This document shows positions 1 to 5,927 of a stretch of DNA of 15,429 nucleotides, piece by piece. Position 1 is the first letter of the stretch, and each line of letters begins with the position of its first letter. This DNA comes from an uncultured Acetobacter sp. (lineage in GTDB: Bacteria > Pseudomonadota > Alphaproteobacteria > Acetobacterales > Acetobacteraceae), in contig CALCDN010000100.1 in assembly GCA_937900755.1 (NCBI GenBank), forward strand, positions 1-15,429, given 5' to 3'. A model generated the notes under the pieces. The model searched no databases and was not told where the DNA came from. It saw only the letters and a list, made by a program, of their open reading frames with translations. A program made the position numbers and the translations under genes.

Positions 1-1
1 T

Positions 2-769
2 ACCACCACACCGCACATAAACCTGCGCACAAGCCTGCCAGCCCTTGCCCCCAGCACCCGCTGGCCCGCCACCCCACCGCCAGTACCGGTGGTGCATTAC
101 ATTCACAACATGCCGCCTGTCATGGACCACAACACGTATTTTCATGTTCTGATGGAACAGTTCGAGGGGCGTTACACAGCGGGTGACAGCCTACTGCGCT
201 ATTCGGGGCAAAGCTGGTTTGGCACGGACCACGACAAGCTGTGGATCAAGTCCGAAGGCACGGTGGACGGGCACCACCACATGACCGATGGCGACCATGA
301 GTTTTTGTATGACCACGCCATTTCCACCTATTTTGACCTGCAGGCCGGTGTACGGCTGGACCTGGACAGCGGCCCCACCCGCGCATGGGGGGCTGTGGGG
401 GTACAGGGGCTGGCGCTGTATTTTTTCGATGTTTCAGCCACGGCCTACTTCAACGCCCAGGGCGTGGCGGGCAAGCTGGAAGGCTCCTACGACCTGCTGA
501 TTACCAACCGGCTGATCTTGCAACCGCAGGCGGAATTCAACTTCTATTCCCATACCGATGCCCAGCGCGATGTCAGCCAGGGTTTTTCCGACATTGATGC
601 CGGGTTGCGCCTGCGTTACGAGTTCAAGCGCAAGATTGCTCCCTACATTGCCGTGACCTACGCGGGCCACTACGGCAACACCGCCAGCCACACGGCCAAC
701 TGGCGGGGCTCGGTCGATAACGGCCCGGAGGATATCCGCTTTACCTTTGGCGTGCGCACATGGTTTTAG
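2..769 (+). CDS. copB: Copper resistance protein B, outer membrane (5' end outside window)
   Basis: This frame is open from the first bases of the window to a TAG at 767-769, giving the last 255 residues of a CopB-family protein. CopB proteins are outer-membrane beta-barrel proteins of the copABCD-type copper resistance system and are thought to sequester or export copper at the cell surface. The visible part starts with a Pro/Ala-rich stretch, then PPVMDHNTYFHVLMEQFEGRY and SWFGTDHDKLWIKSEG, which match the start of the CopB barrel domain. Alternating strands follow, and the protein ends in Phe (VRTWF), as outer-membrane barrels often do. Histidine clusters (DGHHHMTDGDH) could bind metal. 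A GTG at 89 is an internal codon, not the start, because the frame continues upstream without a stop. Inference: copA or a similar multicopper oxidase lies upstream. The family assignment is firm; the metal is known from the family, not tested here. Confidence 0.9.
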   Translation, partial: TTTPHINLRTSLPALAPSTRWPATPPPVPVVHYIHNMPPVMDHNTYFHVLMEQFEGRYTAGDSLLRYSGQSWFGTDHDKLWIKSEGTVDGHHHMTDGDHEFLYDHAISTYFDLQAGVRLDLDSGPTRAWGAVGVQGLALYFFDVSATAYFNAQGVAGKLEGSYDLLITNRLILQPQAEFNFYSHTDAQRDVSQGFSDIDAGLRLRYEFKRKIAPYIAVTYAGHYGNTASHTANWRGSVDNGPEDIRFTFGVRTWF

Positions 770-846
770 CCATGCCGCACGCCTGAACCCGCACGCCACT
801 TTTGCGTCCGGCGCGCAGACACTCTACACAGGCCGCAGGACCACAA

Positions 847-885
847 GCTGGCGCGGAGCAGACCAGGCACCGCGCCAGCCCTTTT
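847..885 (+). terminator. Probable rho-independent terminator after copB
   Basis: A perfect 10-bp stem, GCTGGCGCGG at 847-856 and CCGCGCCAGC at 870-879, encloses a 13-nt loop and is followed by CCTTTT. The T-run is short, so termination may be partial. It lies between copB and the copper sensor, which suggests that the sensor gene has its own promoter in the remaining 33 bases or depends on read-through. Confidence 0.6.
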
Positions 886-918
886 CCACCCGCCCCTTTT
901 TTGTAAACAACCAGCAGA

Positions 919-1257
919 ATGTCCATGCCCACTGACAAACCCGGCTGCCATGCCTGCACGCCCCCAGCCCCCGCCAACGCGGAGCGGCACGTAACACAGC
1001 CAGACAAAACAGCCCTGATCAACCGCCTTAAACGGATTGAAGGCCAGGTGGGCGGTATTCTCAACATGGTGCAGGATGACCGCTACTGCGTGGATATTCT
1101 CACCCAGTTATCGGCCGTAAAATCCGCGCTGGATGGCGTGGGCGTGCAAATTCTGACCTCCCACGCCAAAGGCTGCGTCCGCACCGCCATAGCCGAAAAC
1201 GGTGGGGAGGAAGCACTGGAGGAACTGATGGGCGTTATTCGCAGGATGGTTAAATAA
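919..1257 (+). CDS. csoR: CsoR-type copper-sensing transcriptional repressor
   Basis: A 112-aa protein of the CsoR/RcnR/FrmR (DUF156) family, all-helical repressors that release DNA when they bind a metal or other ligand. The core LINRLKRIEGQVGGI (33-47) and DDRYCVDILTQLSAVKSAL (53-71) is typical. Cys57, His82 and Cys86 reproduce the Cys-x24-His-x3-Cys spacing of the Cu(I) site of CsoR, so Cu(I) sensing is the likely role, in line with copB 149 bases upstream. The N-terminus carries an extra Cys10-His11-Ala-Cys13 cluster before the conserved core; this is unusual for the family and might add metal contacts. No strong Shine-Dalgarno precedes 919, and a second ATG at 925 would shorten the protein by two residues. 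The family call is strong; which promoter it controls is inferred. Confidence 0.88.
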   Translation: MSMPTDKPGCHACTPPAPANAERHVTQPDKTALINRLKRIEGQVGGILNMVQDDRYCVDILTQLSAVKSALDGVGVQILTSHAKGCVRTAIAENGGEEALEELMGVIRRMVK

Positions 1258-1307
1258 CGCCAACACCCCGCCATGACCGCGCCACCCGAATAGCATAACC
1301 AGCAGAG

Positions 1308-1328
1308 GCCTGATCCGTTTTTTCAGGC
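1308..1328. terminator. Weak hairpin between convergent genes
   Basis: GCCTGA at 1308-1313 pairs with TCAGGC at 1323-1328 around a T-rich 9-nt loop. It lies in the 127-base gap between the convergent copper sensor and the PerC/ANR-like gene. The T-run is inside the loop, not after the stem, so a terminator role is only a guess. Confidence 0.25.
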
Positions 1329-1339
1329 ACCCCAAGCCG

Positions 1340-1384
1340 GGTTACATTGCGCTCGGTTACGTTGCCCTTGGTCGCGTTGCCTTA
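1340..1384. repeat. Three tandem imperfect 15-bp repeats
   Basis: Three adjoining 15-base units read GGTTACATTGCGCTC (1340-1354), GGTTACGTTGCCCTT (1355-1369) and GGTCGCGTTGCCTTA (1370-1384). They share the core GGTxxCxTTGCxCT with a few changes. The array ends exactly where the stop codon of the minus-strand gene at 1385 begins. No function is evident; it could be a replication-slippage array or a set of protein-binding sites. Confidence 0.6.
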
Positions 1385-1810
1385 TCAGGCGTCCGGCAAC
1401 CCGAACAGCGCGGGATAGGGCATGGCATTGCGGCTGAGTTTCTTCTTTTTCCACTCAGCCAGCGCCCTGTTATATTCGACCTGACGCAGGACAAACTGCA
1501 ACGCCTCCACGTGGCGTTCATTGCTGTCATCCATCATGTTGCGCCGCCAGCCCGCCGCGATCAGCCAGTATTCCCCGGCAAGTTTCCACGCACCTGCCTG
1601 ATGCTGCTCCATGGCGAGCCGCTCAAGCCCATGATACTTGTTCTGCGGGTTGGCAAGCGCCTCCGCCGTGATGATAAAATCATCACTTTTCCACGGGAAT
1701 GTCGCTTTCATGCACGGGAACTGCCGGGTAAGGGCGCCCGGGTCCCCAAAGTGTTCCTTGATCAGCATAGGAACCAGCCTGTCGTAAGATCTACGCCATT
1801 CACACTGCAC
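1385..1810 (-). CDS. Hypothetical protein with PerC/ANR-like segment
   Basis: A 141-aa basic, soluble protein with no signal peptide or membrane helix. It starts with GTG; an AAGAGG Shine-Dalgarno lies 6 bases upstream on the minus strand and a TGA in frame 18 bases upstream limits the start. Residues about 60-112 (GLERLAMEQHQAGAWKLAGEYWLIAAG and onward) resemble the small helical domain of PerC/ANR-family regulators, in which an A-x-x-W-x-x-A-x-x-W pattern is followed by a short helix. Those families are mostly described in enterobacteria and their phages and are reported to affect virulence gene expression; the resemblance here is by eye and weak. The last 25 residues are Lys-rich then Pro-rich (EWKKKKLSRNAMPYPALFG). 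It is convergent with the copper sensor and lies at the left edge of the accessory block. It could be a native gene of unknown role or an island passenger. Confidence 0.6.
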   Translation of the reverse strand: MQCEWRRSYDRLVPMLIKEHFGDPGALTRQFPCMKATFPWKSDDFIITAEALANPQNKYHGLERLAMEQHQAGAWKLAGEYWLIAAGWRRNMMDDSNERHVEALQFVLRQVEYNRALAEWKKKKLSRNAMPYPALFGLPDA

Positions 1811-1882
1811 AAGCCGCCTCTTGGAATATCACGTTAAAAAGTGCTGCCTCTATAACCAACTTCCCCACCAAAGTCGATTTTT

Positions 1883-1904
1883 GGAGCACTCCTTCGAGTG
1901 CTCC
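1883..1904. repeat. Perfect inverted repeat at left side of the island
   Basis: GGAGCACTC at 1883-1891 and GAGTGCTCC at 1896-1904 form a perfect 9-bp stem with the 4-base loop CTTC. A T5 run precedes it on the plus strand, but neither strand has a T-run after the stem, so it is not a standard terminator. It lies between the PerC/ANR-like gene and the AbiU2-like gene, in the 225-base gap at 1811-2035 in which no gene is seen. Possible roles are an operator, a recombination site or a structured leader. Confidence 0.6.
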
Positions 1905-2025
1905 TGCAAAACTGTAAAGAGTAGTGGGGTTGTTTGCGCCTTCATGTCGGACATTCACGGGGTAGATTCTGCTTGCCAAAAGCCGCCGTCTGTTCGTCTG
2001 TGAAAAGCGCTCACTGGCGGGTGAT

Positions 2026-2030
2026 AGGAG
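2026..2030 (+). promoter_or_regulatory. Shine-Dalgarno AGGAG that decides a TTG start
   Basis: AGGAG lies 5 bases before the TTG at 2036. The other in-frame candidate starts further upstream (TTG 1934, GTG 2003, GTG 2021) lack a comparable site, which favours 2036 as the start of the AbiU2-like gene. Confidence 0.6.
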
Positions 2031-2035
2031 AGACC

Positions 2036-2683
2036 TTGAAGGCCCAAATTCAGGCGAATTATGAAGAGCGGCTTGCCCGCTATGTCGCGCTTATCCAAGG
2101 TACAGAGCCGCCGTGCCTCGTGCCCAAGCTGGCAGTCTATCGCAAGTTGCTCCGACAGCACAGCATGCATGGGGACCGACGCTGGAAGATCGAACCAGTC
2201 CTCCATCCCCTGATCTTCTCAGCCGAAACCGATCTGCATCTTGCAACGGCGCGACTGCTGGAGAATACGGGCCGAGCAAAGGGAAGCTTGTTCGCATTCC
2301 TTGACTTTTGTAAGAAGAACCAAGCGAACATCTTGTGGAAATCCGGGCCGCCACCGGTCGAGGTCTTAGAGAAACAGTTTAATGAGTTGGAATCGCGGCG
2401 CAACACGATCAATGCAATCATGGGACGCCGCGACAAGTTTTTTGCTCATCTCGACAAGCGCTATTTTAAGGAGCCGGCGCGTATCTACGTCGACTATCCG
2501 CTCGAAGCGGACGACGTGATCGCACTGGTGAACGCCGTGATCGGGGTGATCACCGAGCACCAGTGGAAGCCAAAGGAGAGTGCCGCCCTCAGTGTCGCTG
2601 AATTCTACATGATTGGCATCGACAACATGGTGCGCAATCTGGAGACTGGCCGCTGCAAGAACTTCCTTGGACAGCTAGACTGA
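2036..2683 (+). CDS. AbiU2-like HEPN domain protein
   Basis: Using the TTG start chosen by its Shine-Dalgarno, the protein has 215 residues; the frame is open further upstream to a TTG at 1934 (249 aa). It resembles the AbiU2 group of HEPN proteins: an N-terminal helical part, HPLIFSAETDLHLATARLLE (about 57-76), then GRRDKFFAHLDK with the pattern Arg122-Asp-x4-His128, the HEPN R-x4-6-H active-site motif of many RNA-cleaving toxins. The end (DDVIALVNAVIGVITEH and after) is again helical. AbiU2 belongs to an abortive-infection system, so a phage-defence or toxin role is likely but not proven. No antitoxin partner adjoins it: the next intact gene is about 450 bases away on the other strand. Base composition is mixed (counted lines 62% near 2101 and 43% near 2281), unlike the uniformly G+C-rich housekeeping genes. 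Confidence 0.68.
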   Translation: MKAQIQANYEERLARYVALIQGTEPPCLVPKLAVYRKLLRQHSMHGDRRWKIEPVLHPLIFSAETDLHLATARLLENTGRAKGSLFAFLDFCKKNQANILWKSGPPPVEVLEKQFNELESRRNTINAIMGRRDKFFAHLDKRYFKEPARIYVDYPLEADDVIALVNAVIGVITEHQWKPKESAALSVAEFYMIGIDNMVRNLETGRCKNFLGQLD

Positions 2684-3129
2684 CCCATTAGCCGGCGTTC
2701 AGGGCCGATGGCAGGCTCCCCAAAAAGCGGATGCCAATTCAAATGATTCAAGGCGTGAGAAACGAGGCGAAACCGGCCTGTCTGCTTGACACTCGCTAGG
2801 CGAATCAACCGCTTACGCCTCACTTCAGACAGCTAAGCGGTTATGATGGTTACCCAAAAGCCGACATTGTTAGGCGAACCTCGATAGACCGCCGTTGTGA
2901 CGAAGCCATCGTTCGTGGATCCGACGTCAAAAATCGGTTCTCAGCATCTCCTGCAGGAACAAATAAATCTGCCCGGTTGCGGGCTGGCAGAATTTAGTAG
3001 CTAAACCGCCGTAACCTTCTCTACGGATCTCGGTCGAATGCCGCGATGTCAACACCTTCGGACCGCGTCGGCGCCGGGACGCTCATCCCTGCCCCTTTTT
3101 CGAAGTTACGTTAAAAAAAATTATGACAG
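2684..3129. other. Gene-free stretch inside the island
   Basis: No intact gene is seen in these 446 bases. They contain the inverted repeat at 2807-2842 and some short minus-strand open stretches. One is a 21-codon frame at 3086-3021 that begins ATG after AAGGGGCAGGG. Another gives GYGGLATKFCQPATGQIYLF in a shifted frame, and a third ends in NNVGFWVTIITA near 2828. These look protein-like but are broken by frame changes and stops, so this may be a decayed gene. The identity is not recognised. Confidence 0.4.
2807..2842. repeat. Inverted repeat, 9-bp arms
   Basis: AACCGCTTA at 2807-2815 and TAAGCGGTT at 2834-2842 are perfect inverted copies separated by 18 bases. No T-run follows on either strand, which argues against a simple terminator. 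It lies between the two HEPN-encoding units, where an attachment site, transposon-end remnant or operator would be possible. Confidence 0.5.
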
Positions 3130-4284
3130 TTAATCCGTTCCCTTTATTGCTACTTCATCCTCGGGCAGTGACCAAATCGTCGAGAAGTCAGGTTTGGTCA
3201 GACTTGAAATGAGTTCAAAGCATACGTCACGCAATGCATCATTTAACGTCGGCAAAAAATCATTCGGAGTTCGAATTAGTTTGATTTGATCATGTACTAC
3301 AATGTTTCGCACATTGTATAGGAAATGGTGCCAAGATCTGCTACCTTCTAATTCTTCGCCGAGGTCTTCTAATAGTTCACGGCAGGCGACAGCCACAGCA
3401 TCGAAAGCTACTTGATTGACAGTTGGTTGAAGGCAATGCGCAGCTAAGATACTAAGGCGGAATCGGTCAGCAGTGATCGCTGAAAGTTTCTTTTTTAGGC
3501 GCCAAGAAGATATATCCATTTCGGACAGAGCTTTTATGCCCCATGCATAAACCTTTTCAATTGAGTATTCGATCAGTTGATATAGCTTCAGAAAACGGCC
3601 AACCTCCGACGGGTCAGCGTCAGATTGCCTCAACAGTTGAAAAATAACGTCTATATCTTCATCGATAACCGGAGAAATTGTCGACAAGCTGACAGAAATC
3701 GAAAATTTATCCAACGAACAAAAATTACGATCACGCTCGTATCGGTCTAATATAGTGATTTTTTGTGCCAGAAGCATGAGTTTGAACTGCTCAATGCCAA
3801 TCCCAACGCCCTCCATGTTCCGCAATCCAGCAACAACGATTGAAAGATCATCTGGAAATAATTCATCCGGAAAAATACATTTATCGCGTAATCCATGAAG
3901 TGTCGCTTCTGGAGCAAAATTGGCGATGTTGGAAAGGTTGATTAATTTGTGGAAGGCAACACGAGCGTACCTCTTCGGCCAAACCCCATCGATAGCTGCT
4001 TCGCCGCGAAAAAAAGTCATTGGAAACACATATCCCAGGCTCTCGTGAGTTCCACGCATCTGCAACTTGGAGATCTGAGCTTCGCCGGAATGGCCGGTTA
4101 GACAAAAGGCGAAAAAGTATAGGTCGATATCTCGTAGGTCGATATCAGGTAGCCGATGCATTATCTCAAAAACCGGCTGGGTTTGCGATCTGATCTCCGC
4201 AATACACTCGGAAAAGCCGATTTCTAGATGTAGCTCAGTTGCTTCGTCTGCTGACAGGCCGAATGCAGATGGAGTTACGGGCAT
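3130..4284 (-). CDS. HEPN (RNxxxH) protein, second gene of the two-gene unit
   Basis: A 384-aa protein without signal peptide or clear membrane helices. The first two thirds are not recognised. Residues about 231-251 (FLKLYQLIEYSIEKVYAWGIK) followed by SWHHFLYNVRNIVVHDQIKL at about 317-336 match the pattern of C-terminal HEPN domains of the Apea-like kind: a LYxxxEY helix, then Y-x2-R-N-x3-H. Arg326, Asn327 and His331 would form the RNase site. HEPN domains with RNxxxH are common in toxins and phage-defence effectors. The ATG overlaps the stop codon of the upstream gene by one base (TAATG on the minus strand), so the two are translationally coupled and probably act together. G+C is low; a counted line near 3721 is 38%. 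No terminator hairpin is visible after the stop. The HEPN call is fairly secure; RNase activity and a defence role are inference. Confidence 0.65.
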   Translation of the reverse strand: MPVTPSAFGLSADEATELHLEIGFSECIAEIRSQTQPVFEIMHRLPDIDLRDIDLYFFAFCLTGHSGEAQISKLQMRGTHESLGYVFPMTFFRGEAAIDGVWPKRYARVAFHKLINLSNIANFAPEATLHGLRDKCIFPDELFPDDLSIVVAGLRNMEGVGIGIEQFKLMLLAQKITILDRYERDRNFCSLDKFSISVSLSTISPVIDEDIDVIFQLLRQSDADPSEVGRFLKLYQLIEYSIEKVYAWGIKALSEMDISSWRLKKKLSAITADRFRLSILAAHCLQPTVNQVAFDAVAVACRELLEDLGEELEGSRSWHHFLYNVRNIVVHDQIKLIRTPNDFLPTLNDALRDVCFELISSLTKPDFSTIWSLPEDEVAIKGTD

Positions 4285-5504
4285 TAGGCGTACATCATCT
4301 CATAATCGGTCTGTGCTTTGAGCCAACACATCGATAGATCGAGATACGTATCGCTACTAGGCAAAAGCAGCGCGCGCATAGCAAACTGAAAATATGCCCG
4401 TTGCGCATCACCGATTTTCTTTGCTCTTTGAGCAATCTCATTGAGAATCGTGAGCAGTTGATCGAAGGCGACCGTTGGGTCGCCTGAGAAATTAAGCTCT
4501 GGTAGAATCTCGCCAATGTCTTCAAGGCGCGCATACGCGCCGTTTGATACGAGCCTTTTACACTCGGCGCCGAACCCCGACATCGGCTGCGGTCGAGCAA
4601 ATATGGAGGACACGCTTGCTCCAAATGGTCGGGCAATCACTTCAGCATAATCCTCAGGCTGATAAGTCCATCCGTTAGATAAATTGTCAACACGAGTTAT
4701 AAGATCATTATACATGAGCAAAAGCACCCGCATGTCGTCCGCATCAGCTTTGTATGAATAGCGCTCCAGGAAATCCATCTCACGCAATTCGCCTACTAGA
4801 GCCTGCCGATCGTAAGGCATGGGGGTTCCAGTAGAAAATGCATAGAACATATCAATTATGTCGGTGTATTTATATCGGCCAGTACCTCTCGCACGTTTTT
4901 CTTCAACCTCTTTAAGGACTATTATACCATTTGGAAGGTCGCTATTATCGATATAATCATAATATAGAATTTCAAGCTGATGCCTAAAAGACATCGGCGT
5001 TTGACCTGTATTTAGCGTAAGCATCCGATATAGAATGCCAGTTTTAGAAAGGCCGACGTAAATTTCAACACGAATAACTTGATTAAAAAAGGTGGGACTT
5101 GCCTCACCTTCACGATTTGCCGAAATACCTTCAATTGTTAGCGACCTCTGGAGTCCATCCAGAATCAGAAGTTCATTATCCGCCATCGCGCGTTCGACGA
5201 TCGCATCGACGGCTTCCCATCCGTCATATGCTGGCCCTGTTTGGATCGCCAGTTGCACGAGATCATCCAATTCCGCCCCGTATCTGTCTGTCACCGCAAG
5301 GATGATTGGCGGCATAATGCAGCCATTTAGAAGATCTTTTCGAAGCAAATCGTATGTTTTCCCGGCGCTTTTTACCTTGCGTCGTTGAAATTCGTTTTTG
5401 TGGATCACCTTCGGAGCAAACTTCAAGTATTCGCCGATTGTCATCTCGACGCCGATGTTGACGCCCATAATTTTGCGATCGATCAGATGAGAATAAAATT
5501 TCAC
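4284..5504 (-). CDS. DGQHR/ParB-like (DUF262/DndB-related) protein, first gene of the unit
   Basis: A 406-aa soluble protein. It begins with GTG, supported by GGAGG 8 bases upstream. Near the N-terminus, NEFQRRKV and the region to MPPIILAV (about 37-71) resemble the ParB/sulfiredoxin-like fold. Residues 112-121 (LLILDGLQRS) match the DGQxR motif shared by DGQHR, DndB and DUF262 proteins, with Leu118 in place of the usual Gln or His before Gln119-Arg120. NTGQTPMSFRHQLE (165-178) matches the conserved N-T-x-Q-x-P segment that follows in DGQHR proteins. Members of this group act in phage-defence and DNA-modification systems, as nucleotide-dependent nucleases (DUF262/GmrS) or DNA-binding regulators (DndB); which applies here cannot be told. 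The C-terminal half is helical and not recognised. It is the promoter-proximal gene of a two-gene unit with the HEPN protein. G+C is about 47% in a counted line near 4621, well below the flanking housekeeping genes. Confidence 0.62.
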   Translation of the reverse strand: MKFYSHLIDRKIMGVNIGVEMTIGEYLKFAPKVIHKNEFQRRKVKSAGKTYDLLRKDLLNGCIMPPIILAVTDRYGAELDDLVQLAIQTGPAYDGWEAVDAIVERAMADNELLILDGLQRSLTIEGISANREGEASPTFFNQVIRVEIYVGLSKTGILYRMLTLNTGQTPMSFRHQLEILYYDYIDNSDLPNGIIVLKEVEEKRARGTGRYKYTDIIDMFYAFSTGTPMPYDRQALVGELREMDFLERYSYKADADDMRVLLLMYNDLITRVDNLSNGWTYQPEDYAEVIARPFGASVSSIFARPQPMSGFGAECKRLVSNGAYARLEDIGEILPELNFSGDPTVAFDQLLTILNEIAQRAKKIGDAQRAYFQFAMRALLLPSSDTYLDLSMCWLKAQTDYEMMYA

Positions 5505-5860
5505 TAACGGCGCCTCCGACTAACCCACCGAGAGTAGCGGGATTTTTTGATGTTTGAAACCCCTCGGCTCAAGCGACAGTAGCGTCCAAAGTAATTATCG
5601 AGAAGGCAAGTTGGATGAGACATTCTGAAGCCCCAAATAGGATCACTCCGAATTTGGTTCGATCATCCGCTCCCAGAGACCCGAAAGGCTGCTCCCGTTG
5701 CAACCAGCTATTCACAGTTCGATGTGCGAATGTCCGGCTCTGATCGGTAGCAGTCATTTACGTAGCGACTGCGAACGACTGCTTTTCCATTATTTTTCAC
5801 CGGCAGCCGACCTTCCGGTTCCCCCACAAACCTGCCCAAATCCCAACGACAAGCAAACAC
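5505..5860. other. Gene-free stretch upstream of the DGQHR-HEPN unit; right edge of the island
   Basis: No gene is supported here. A 62-codon minus-strand frame at 5757-5569 has no recognisable family and weak start signals. The promoter of the two-gene unit must lie in this stretch, but no convincing -35/-10 pair stands out. A short direct repeat, CGACTGC twice in CGACTGCGAACGACTGC, occurs near 5765-5781. Base composition returns to the host type toward the ilvC terminator, so the right junction of the acquired DNA probably lies between here and about 5860. Confidence 0.45.
5513..5517 (-). promoter_or_regulatory. Shine-Dalgarno GGAGG that supports a GTG start
   Basis: GGAGG on the minus strand lies 8 bases before the GTG at 5504. 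This supports that start for the DGQHR-like protein over the internal ATGs at 5468 and 5444, which lack such a site. Confidence 0.65.
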
Positions 5861-5898
5861 AAAAAAAGGCTCTCCCGCATTTGCGGGAGAGCCTTTTT
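5861..5898 (-). terminator. Strong rho-independent terminator of the ilv cluster
   Basis: GGCTCTCCCGC (5868-5878) and GCGGGAGAGCC (5883-5893) form an 11-bp perfect stem with the loop ATTT. On the minus strand it is followed by a T7 run (A7 at 5861-5867 on the plus strand), and T5 follows on the plus strand, so it could work in both directions. It lies 30 bases after the ilvC stop. It ends the ilv transcript and would also block transcription entering from the island side. Confidence 0.93.
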
Positions 5899-5927
5899 GC
5901 ACTGCAAAACCCGTAGGGGTCGCTGTT

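Noticed and set aside
3021..3086. A 21-codon minus-strand frame with a Shine-Dalgarno-like AGGGGCAGGG
   Set aside because: Too short to support alone and not followed by an intact gene; it is recorded as part of a possible decayed gene.
1831..3117. Direct repeat ACGTTAAAAA at 1831-1840 and 3108-3117 as possible insertion-site duplication
   Set aside because: Ten A/T-rich matching bases within this distance are expected by chance, and the second copy lies inside the island, not at its far edge.
5569..5757. A 62-codon minus-strand frame upstream of the DGQHR-like gene
   Set aside because: No family resemblance, no good Shine-Dalgarno, and it occupies the space where the promoter of the two-gene unit is expected.
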